NCBI GenBank assembly: GCA_028287415.1 | Contig: JAQBPS010000810.1 | Coordinates: forward strand, 1 to 10,604 | Direction: 5' to 3' | Origin: Bacillota bacterium | GTDB taxonomy: Bacteria; Bacillota; Sulfobacillia; Symbiobacteriales; Symbiobacteriaceae | Length of the DNA stretch: 10,604 nt | Shown here: piece after piece, positions 5,886 through 10,604 of the stretch | Numbering within the stretch: position 1 is the stretch's first letter | Layout of the letters: the number at the start of each line of letters is the position of its first letter | Position numbers and translations under genes: made by a program | Notes under the pieces: model-generated | What the model was told of the DNA's origin: nothing | What the model saw: only the letters and a program-made list of their open reading frames with translations | Databases searched by the model: none

Positions 5886-5893
5886 GGAGGGAG
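5886..5893 (+). promoter_or_regulatory. Ribosome binding site deciding the folB start
   Basis: GGAGGGAG lies 6 bases before the ATG at 5900. In-frame starts upstream, from 5825, would read back into folP and have no such site. Confidence 0.75.
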
Positions 5894-5899
5894 ACGGCT

Positions 5900-6262
5900 A
5901 TGGACCGAATCATACTAACAGGCATGCGGTTTTACGGGTACCATGGTGTGATGCCGGAGGAGACGCGGCTGGGCCAGCCCTTCACGGTTGATGTCGAACT
6001 CTACGCCGACCTGCGCCCGGCGGGCCTGAGCGACCAGATCGGGAAGACCATCCATTACGGGTACGTCTACGAAACCGTGAAAGCCGTTGTGGAAGGCCCA
6101 GCCTACAAGCTGATCGAAGCGGTGGCGGAGCAGGTGGCACAGCAGGTGCTGGGTGACTACCCGGTGCTCGAGGTCGTCGTACGGGTGCACAAGCCCAAGG
6201 CGCCCATCGCCGGCACGTTTGACAACATTACCGTGGAAGTGCGCAGGCGGAGGGAAGCATGA
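5900..6262 (+). CDS. folB: Dihydroneopterin aldolase
   Basis: Cytoplasmic enzyme that cleaves 7,8-dihydroneopterin to 6-hydroxymethyl-7,8-dihydropterin and glycolaldehyde in folate synthesis. The 120-residue product has the usual length. Visible family marks are FYGYHGV (11-17), PEETRLGQ (19-26) with the conserved Glu, a YGYVYE segment (53-58), LIEAVAE (71-77), and VHKPKAPI (96-103), in which Lys100 matches the catalytic lysine of characterised enzymes. The ATG at 5900 is fixed by the GGAGGGAG site. Its TGA overlaps the folK start (ATGA), implying translational coupling. It lies between folP and folK, whose reactions bracket the same pterin intermediate. Confidence 0.95.
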   Translation: MDRIILTGMRFYGYHGVMPEETRLGQPFTVDVELYADLRPAGLSDQIGKTIHYGYVYETVKAVVEGPAYKLIEAVAEQVAQQVLGDYPVLEVVVRVHKPKAPIAGTFDNITVEVRRRREA

Positions 6263-6777
6263 GCGTCGCCTACCTTTCCCTTGGTTCAAACCTGGGCGAC
6301 CGCCTCGGTACGCTCGCCAAGGCCGTGCGCAGCCTGGAGCAGGCGGGCACCCGGTTGCTGCGGGTCAGCTCTGTTTACGAGACAGCGCCCCAGGGCAAGA
6401 CCGACCAGCCGAGCTTCCTGAATGTCGCAGTCCAGGTAGAGACCACGCTGGAGCCACTGGCCCTGCTGGCGCGGATCCAAGCGGTCGAGCAGGGCCTGGG
6501 CCGGGTCCGCACGGTCCGGTGGGGTCCCCGGACGGTTGACATTGACATGCTGCTCTACGGCGGCCAGGTCTTCGCCGAGCCGGCGCTGGAGTTGCCGCAC
6601 CCGCGCATGCTGGAGCGCGCCTTTGTGCTGATTCCCCTGTTGGAAGTGGACCCCTTGGTTTCGCTCCCAGCCACCGGTGAACCGCTGCAACTCTATCTGG
6701 ATCGGCTGCCCGACCAGGCGGTGGTCCCGGTTCTGGAGGCCGAGGCTTTCCTCCGGCGCATCCGAGCGGTACAATAG
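6259..6777 (+). CDS. folK: 2-amino-4-hydroxy-6-hydroxymethyldihydropteridine pyrophosphokinase
   Basis: Transfers pyrophosphate from ATP to 6-hydroxymethyl-7,8-dihydropterin, giving the substrate of FolP. The 172 residues hold LSLGSNLGDR (6-15), SSVYETAP (37-44), FLNVAVQ (53-59), the GPRTVDIDMLLYG signature (89-101) with metal ligands Asp94 and Asp96, and LPHPRMLERAFVL (112-124). The start overlaps the folB stop by four bases, and a GGAGGG site lies a few bases before. The folate set here lacks folE, folC and a dihydrofolate reductase, which must be elsewhere. The stop is 30 bases before nadB, so the run may continue into NAD synthesis. Confidence 0.96.
   Translation: MSVAYLSLGSNLGDRLGTLAKAVRSLEQAGTRLLRVSSVYETAPQGKTDQPSFLNVAVQVETTLEPLALLARIQAVEQGLGRVRTVRWGPRTVDIDMLLYGGQVFAEPALELPHPRMLERAFVLIPLLEVDPLVSLPATGEPLQLYLDRLPDQAVVPVLEAEAFLRRIRAVQ
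6770..6775 (+). promoter_or_regulatory. Possible -10 element upstream of nadB
   Basis: TACAAT (five of six matches to TATAAT) covers the folK stop region. The candidate -35 hexamers at 16-18 bases (around 6747) are poor. It would give a leader of about 25 bases before nadB. I see no clear NiaR-type palindrome. Weak call. Confidence 0.25.
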
Positions 6778-6794
6778 AACGGATGCCAATGGTT

Positions 6795-6800
6795 GGGAGG
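6795..6800 (+). promoter_or_regulatory. Ribosome binding site deciding the nadB start
   Basis: GGGAGG lies 7 bases before the ATG at 6808. The in-frame TTG at 6793 overlaps this site and is rejected as the start. Confidence 0.75.
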
Positions 6801-6807
6801 CTGCCCG

Positions 6808-8385
6808 ATGTCAATCCGGTATTTAGCCAACTTCGACCTGGCCGACCTGCCGCAAGTAACCTGTGACGTTGTGGTGGCGGGGACCGGCATCGCCGGTATG
6901 TACGCCGCCCTGAAGCTCCGGCCGATCGGGCGGGTGATCGTGCTGACCAAGCGGAAGCTGGCCGAGTCGAACACCGAGTTCGCGCAGGGCGGCATTGCCG
7001 CTGCCATAGGCACCGCAGACTCCCCCAGGCTGCATTTCCTGGACACGTTGGAGGCGGGTGCCGGCCTCTGTGACGATGCGGCGGTGCAGGTGCTGGTGGA
7101 GGAAGGGCCCGACTGCGTGCGTGAGCTCATCGCGATCGGCACGCAGTTTGACAAGACCGAGCAGGGCGAGTATGCGCTGACCCGCGAGGGCGCCCACTCG
7201 CAGCACCGGATTCTGCACGCCCGTGGCGACGCCACCGGCGATGAGATTCGCCGCGCCCTCCAGCAGAAGGTAAGCGAAGAAGGCATCATGGTCTATGAGG
7301 ACCAGTACATCGTTGATGTGCTGACCGACGCCGGGCGGTGCATCGGCGTGCTTGCGCTGGACGATCACGACCGCCTGACGGCCTACCTGGCCCGGGCGGT
7401 GCTGCTTTCGACGGGCGGCGCCGGGCAGTTGTACATCAACAGCACGAACCCGGAAGTGGCCACGGGCGACGGCATCGCCATTGCCCACCGGGCCGGTGCG
7501 GCGATACAGGACGTGGAGTTCATCCAGTTCCACCCCACAGCCCTGTACGGGGAGGGGAGCCCGAAATTCCTGATTTCGGAGGCCGTGCGCGGCGAGGGCG
7601 CCCTGTTGCTCAACAAGCACGGCGAGCGCTTCATGACCGAGTACCACCCCCAGGCGGAACTGGCGCCGCGCGACGTGGTTGCCCGGGCGATCGTCGACCA
7701 GATGCGCAAGACGAATCATCCCTGCGTCTATGAGGACGCGCGGGCGATTGCCGGCGTCGCCACGCGCTTCCCGAGCATCCACGCGGCTTGCCTCAAACGT
7801 GGCATCGACATTACGACGGATCTGATCCCCGTCGCCCCGGCCGCCCACTACATCATGGGCGGGATCCAGACGGACATTGACGGCCGGACGAACATACCCG
7901 GTCTGTATGCCTGCGGCGAGGTCGCTTGCACCGGTATTCACGGTGCGAACCGGCTGGCCTCCAACAGCCTGCTCGAGGGACTGGTGTTCGGGCGCCGTAT
8001 TGCCAGCGCACTGGCCAGGGAACTGCCCCCGCCTCAGGCGCAAAACCGCCGCTTCGGCTGGCGGTCCGCCCCGGCGATCCCCGATCGGCCCCTGAACCTG
8101 CTGTGGGCGGAGATCCAGCAGCTCATGTGGGACAAGGTCGGCATCATGCGGACCGGCGCGGAGCTGACCGCAGCGATCGAGCGCCTGACGCAGATTGTCG
8201 CGTCGCTGAGCGGCGCTCTACAGACCCGTGAGGGTTATCAGGTAACGAACCTGGCCAACGTGGCGCTCCTGGTGGCACAGGCTGCCCTGGAGCGGACAGA
8301 GAGCCGTGGCGGGCATTACCGGCTGGATTACCCCCGGCGGGATGATGAACACTGGAATCGTCATGTAGCACAGAGGAGGGCGTAG
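6808..8385 (+). CDS. nadB: L-aspartate oxidase
   Basis: FAD enzyme oxidising L-aspartate to iminoaspartate, the first step of de novo NAD synthesis. The 525 residues from the ATG at 6808 fit the family. Marks in order: the FAD dinucleotide fold VVVAGTGIAG (21-30), SNTEFAQGGIAAA (54-66), an EGAHSQHRILHARGD segment (127-141), STGGAGQLY (201-209), FIQFHPTAL (238-246), SEAVRGEGA (257-265) with the conserved Arg261, ELAPRDVVARAI (284-295), AAHYIMGGI (345-353), and the FAD-binding run GIHGANRLASNSLLEG (376-391). The C-terminal helical region is present. The related fumarate reductase and succinate dehydrogenase flavoproteins are less likely because nadC follows after 4 bases. The gene for its usual partner, quinolinate synthase NadA, is not in view. 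Confidence 0.95.
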   Translation: MSIRYLANFDLADLPQVTCDVVVAGTGIAGMYAALKLRPIGRVIVLTKRKLAESNTEFAQGGIAAAIGTADSPRLHFLDTLEAGAGLCDDAAVQVLVEEGPDCVRELIAIGTQFDKTEQGEYALTREGAHSQHRILHARGDATGDEIRRALQQKVSEEGIMVYEDQYIVDVLTDAGRCIGVLALDDHDRLTAYLARAVLLSTGGAGQLYINSTNPEVATGDGIAIAHRAGAAIQDVEFIQFHPTALYGEGSPKFLISEAVRGEGALLLNKHGERFMTEYHPQAELAPRDVVARAIVDQMRKTNHPCVYEDARAIAGVATRFPSIHAACLKRGIDITTDLIPVAPAAHYIMGGIQTDIDGRTNIPGLYACGEVACTGIHGANRLASNSLLEGLVFGRRIASALARELPPPQAQNRRFGWRSAPAIPDRPLNLLWAEIQQLMWDKVGIMRTGAELTAAIERLTQIVASLSGALQTREGYQVTNLANVALLVAQAALERTESRGGHYRLDYPRRDDEHWNRHVAQRRA

Positions 8386-8389
8386 CACT

Positions 8390-9232
8390 ATGACAACGCT
8401 GAATCCGATTGCGATCGAGGATCTGGTGCGCCGGGCCCTTATGGAAGATATCGGCCCGGGCGACATCACCACCGAGGCCACCATTCCGGCTGACAAGCAG
8501 TGCACCGCCGTGATGCTGGCGAAGGAGGAGGGGGTCGTCTGCGGTCATCCGCTTGCCCAGGCGGCCTTCCGCACGCTGGATCCGACCCTCACCTATGAGA
8601 TTCTCATACCGGAGGGCAGCGTAGTCACCCCGGGTACGCAGGTGGCGCGTATCAGCGGGAACGCCCGGTCGATTTTGACCGCTGAGCGCGTGGCGCTCAA
8701 CTTCATGCAGCGCATGAGCGGCATTGCCACGACCACCCGCAAGCTAGCGGACAAGATCAAGTATTATCATGCACGCCTCGTCGAGACCCGCAAGACCACC
8801 CCCGGTCTGCGGCTCATTGAGAAGTATGCTGTGCGGGTGGGCGGTGCGCTGAACCACCGCTATGGCCTCCACGATGCGATCCTGATCAAGGATAATCATA
8901 TCGCCGTGGCCGGCGGCGTGCGCAAGGCGGTCCATGCCGCCCGCAAGGTGGTCTCGCACACGACCCGCATTGAGGTGGAAGTGGAGTCGCTGGAGCAACT
9001 CCAGGAGGCGCTCGAGTCGGGTGCGGACATTATTCTTCTCGATAATATGGATCCCGAGATGATGAAGAAGGCGGTGGAGATCACCGCCGGCAAGGCGATC
9101 CTGGAGGCCTCCGGCGGCATCACCGCGGAGAACCTGGAGGATGTCGCCCGGACCGGTGTGGACATTATCAGCCTGGGCGTGCTCACCCACTCGGTGAAGG
9201 CCATGGACCTCAGCCTCGACGTTGAGCTGTAA
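8390..9232 (+). CDS. nadC: Nicotinate-nucleotide pyrophosphorylase (quinolinate phosphoribosyltransferase)
   Basis: Condenses quinolinate with PRPP and decarboxylates it to nicotinate mononucleotide, in the cytoplasm. The 280 residues carry MEDIGPGDITTEA (18-30), SGNARSILTAERVALNFMQR (89-108), VETRKTTPGLR (131-141), GGALNHRYGLHDAILIKDNH (151-170), VEVESL (196-201), DIILLDNM (213-220) and LEASGGI (238-244), all characteristic of the family. Length is normal. GAGGAGGG (8373-8380) stands 9 bases before the ATG, and only 4 bases separate it from nadB, so the two are one transcription unit. ModD-like paralogues share the fold, but the context and complete motifs favour NadC. Confidence 0.97.
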   Translation: MTTLNPIAIEDLVRRALMEDIGPGDITTEATIPADKQCTAVMLAKEEGVVCGHPLAQAAFRTLDPTLTYEILIPEGSVVTPGTQVARISGNARSILTAERVALNFMQRMSGIATTTRKLADKIKYYHARLVETRKTTPGLRLIEKYAVRVGGALNHRYGLHDAILIKDNHIAVAGGVRKAVHAARKVVSHTTRIEVEVESLEQLQEALESGADIILLDNMDPEMMKKAVEITAGKAILEASGGITAENLEDVARTGVDIISLGVLTHSVKAMDLSLDVEL

Positions 9233-9288
9233 GCCCGACCGGGCTGCGCCGTAGAATCGGAGCTGGACCCCGTGTGGGCCGGCTACCA

Positions 9289-9295
9289 GGGAGGG
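9289..9295 (+). promoter_or_regulatory. Ribosome binding site deciding the coaX1 start
   Basis: GGGAGGG lies 6 bases before the ATG at 9302. The upstream in-frame GTG at 9272 would add ten residues not seen in the family, whose proteins begin just before the DxGNT motif. Confidence 0.75.
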
Positions 9296-9301
9296 TACCA
9301 C

Positions 9302-10093
9302 ATGCTGCTGGCTGTCGACGTTGGCAATACTGTGATCAGCCTGGGCATTTACGACGACCGGGAGTTGCGTGCCGAGTGGCACGTCTCCACGGATCGCCGC
9401 AAAACCCATGACGAATATGGTCTGCTCTTTATGGATCTGCTGGAACATCAGGGCTTTCCGGCGCAAGCGGTGACAGCCATGGCGATCTCCTCTTCCGTAC
9501 CCCCGGTGATCCCGACCCTGGAGTGGATGTGCCAGAAGTACTTCAAGCTCAAGCCGCTCGTGATTGGCCCCGGCGTGAAGACGGGCATGGTGATTCGCTA
9601 TGACAACCCCCGCGAGGTGGGCGCTGACCGGATTGTCATCGCGGTGGCCGCGTACGAGAAATACGGCGGTCCGCTGGTCGTGGTCGATTTCGGCACCGCC
9701 ACGATTTTTGATGCGATCTCCAAGGACGGGGAGTACCTGGGCGGCGTCATTGCGCCCGGGGTCTCCATATCGGTGGAGGCGCTCTTCCAGCACGCGGCCA
9801 AGCTGCCCCGCATCGAACTGGTTAAGCCGAAGACCGTGCTGGCGCGCAACACCGTCCACAGCATGCAGTCCGGCGTGATCTACGGCTTCGCGGGCCAGGT
9901 GGATGCGATTGTGGAGCGGCTCGTGGCGGAACTCGGTGGCAGCCCGGCCAAGGTGAAGGTGGTCGCGACGGGCGACATGGCCGATGTGCTGGCCTCCGAG
10001 GCGCCCAGCATCCAGGCGGTTGACCCGTACCTGGCGCTGGAGGGACTCCGCATCATCCACGAGCGCAACCAGACCGGCAGAGGGGAGCGGTAG
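9302..10093 (+). CDS. coaX: Type III pantothenate kinase, first tandem copy
   Basis: Phosphorylates pantothenate with ATP, the first step of CoA synthesis; CoaX enzymes are known to be insensitive to CoA feedback. The 263 residues show the ASKHA-type marks: DVGNT (6-10) with the catalytic-site Asp6, KTHDEYG (34-40), YDNPREVGADR (100-110) with the expected catalytic base Asp109, DFGTAT (129-134) and GGVIAPG (147-153). Two positions look unusual against my memory of the family. The Asn usually following DVGNT is Val11, and the late ATGG motif reads ATGD (222-225). Length is normal, and 69 bases separate it from nadC. A second copy starts 4 bases after the stop. The kinase call is strong; whether the substitutions change activity is open. 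Confidence 0.93.
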   Translation: MLLAVDVGNTVISLGIYDDRELRAEWHVSTDRRKTHDEYGLLFMDLLEHQGFPAQAVTAMAISSSVPPVIPTLEWMCQKYFKLKPLVIGPGVKTGMVIRYDNPREVGADRIVIAVAAYEKYGGPLVVVDFGTATIFDAISKDGEYLGGVIAPGVSISVEALFQHAAKLPRIELVKPKTVLARNTVHSMQSGVIYGFAGQVDAIVERLVAELGGSPAKVKVVATGDMADVLASEAPSIQAVDPYLALEGLRIIHERNQTGRGER

Positions 10094-10096
10094 GCC

Positions 10097-10604
10097 GTGC
10101 TCCTCGCATTTGACGTAGGCAACACGAACGTGACCTTGGGGCTCTTTTTGGATGAGGAACTGGTGGCCACGTGGCGAATGGCGTCGGTCAGGACCCGCAT
10201 GGCCGATGAGTATGGGCTGGAGATCGTCCACCTGCTGCGGCGGGAGGGCTACTCCGCCGATGATATTACCGAAGCGGCCATGGCCAGTGTCGTGCCGCCG
10301 CTGAATGCGGCGCTGGCTGAGGCCTGCCGCAAGTATCTGGGCCTGCCTCTGGTCGAGCTGAACAGCGGCCTCCGGAGTCTGCCCGCCGTATACTACGACA
10401 ACGTATCGGCGCTGGGCACCGACCGCCTGGTGAATGCACTGGCCGCCTGGGAGATATACGGGGCGCCCCGCGGGCGGCCGGCGATCGTCGTCGACTTTGG
10501 CACGGCCACCAAGCTGGAGTGTGTCAGTGCGGCAGGTGAGTACCTGGGCGGCTGCATTGCGCCCGGCGTCGGCATTTCCACGGAGGCGCTCGCCCGCAGC
10601 GCCG
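10097..10604 (+). CDS. coaX: Type III pantothenate kinase paralogue, second tandem copy (5' part)
   Basis: The reading frame from a GTG at 10097 stays open for 169 codons to the window end. GGGGAG (10082-10087) stands 9 bases before it, and only three bases separate it from the stop of the first copy. It starts LLAFDVGNTN, the canonical form of the first motif, and keeps Asp6, DEYG (37-40), Asp109, DFGTAT (133-138) and EYLGGCIAPG (148-157). My hand alignment with the first copy gives about 45% identity, with a four-residue insertion (within APRGRP) before the DFGTAT motif. Differences from the usual pattern are YDNVSALGTDR in place of YDNPxxxGADR, a Met where Thr is expected before DEYG, and GTATK. 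It could be a second active kinase, a partner subunit, or a Baf-like paralogue. About 100 residues lie outside the window. Confidence 0.85.
   Translation, partial: MLLAFDVGNTNVTLGLFLDEELVATWRMASVRTRMADEYGLEIVHLLRREGYSADDITEAAMASVVPPLNAALAEACRKYLGLPLVELNSGLRSLPAVYYDNVSALGTDRLVNALAAWEIYGAPRGRPAIVVDFGTATKLECVSAAGEYLGGCIAPGVGISTEALARSA

Noticed and set aside
6793..6807. TTG start giving nadB five extra residues
   Set aside because: It overlaps the GGGAGG ribosome site that serves the ATG at 6808.
9232..9245. AGCCCGACCGGGCT inverted repeat after nadC as a terminator
   Set aside because: The stem is only 5-6 bp with no T-run, and it is weaker than the other terminators here.
9252..9257. TAGAAT as a -10 for coaX1
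   Set aside because: No -35 lies at a workable distance; TTGAGC at 9222 is 24 bases away.
9272..9301. GTG start giving coaX1 ten extra residues
   Set aside because: The ribosome site GGGAGGG lies inside this stretch, and family members start right before the DxGNT motif.
8744..10231. Long minus-strand open frame (495 codons) opposite nadC and coaX
   Set aside because: It spans two well-supported + strand genes and their boundary. The translation lacks any recognisable motif, so it is a codon-bias artefact.
1..10604. CRISPR arrays, tRNA or rRNA genes, insertion sequences, phage or defence genes
   Set aside because: No regular direct-repeat array, cloverleaf, transposase or terminal inverted repeat pair was seen. 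Most of the window is ordinary core metabolism.

Overview
The window is GC-rich (roughly 60% or more by eye) and gene-dense, with nearly all genes on the + strand. Strong AGGAGG-type ribosome sites, GTG and TTG starts, a CoaX-type pantothenate kinase, and a formate-THF ligase next to a cyclodeaminase/cyclohydrolase point to a high-GC Gram-positive. A Symbiobacterium-like or related clostridial lineage would fit. This is an inference from gene content and style, not from a marker gene.

Region 1 (1-1953) is one-carbon metabolism: the end of an FchA/FTCD_C-type cyclohydrolase, then a complete formate-tetrahydrofolate ligase (fhs). Together they would turn formate into 10-formyl-THF and 5,10-methenyl-THF. 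Region 2 (1954-3644) opens with a shared hairpin. It then holds a previously hidden 51-codon gene on the minus strand (2001-2156), which looks like a secreted two-cysteine micropeptide. A divergent promoter region follows, then a membrane-anchored GGDEF protein with an extracytoplasmic sensor, and a terminator. Region 3 (3645-4909) is a tightly packed cassette of a Ser/Pro/Tyr-rich membrane protein, a 63-residue protein of unknown function, and a DUF350-like four-helix membrane protein. It is closed by a good terminator.

Region 4 (4996-10604) is a cofactor run on one strand. It starts with folate synthesis (folP-folB-folK), continues with de novo NAD synthesis (nadB-nadC, with no nadA in view), and ends with two tandem, clearly diverged type III pantothenate kinase genes (coaX1 complete, coaX2 cut by the window end) for CoA synthesis. 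Most core genes look intact and canonical.

The items most worth a second look are the micropeptide gene facing the GGDEF gene, the tandem CoaX pair with different substitutions near conserved motifs, and the DUF350 cassette with its two unrecognised partners.
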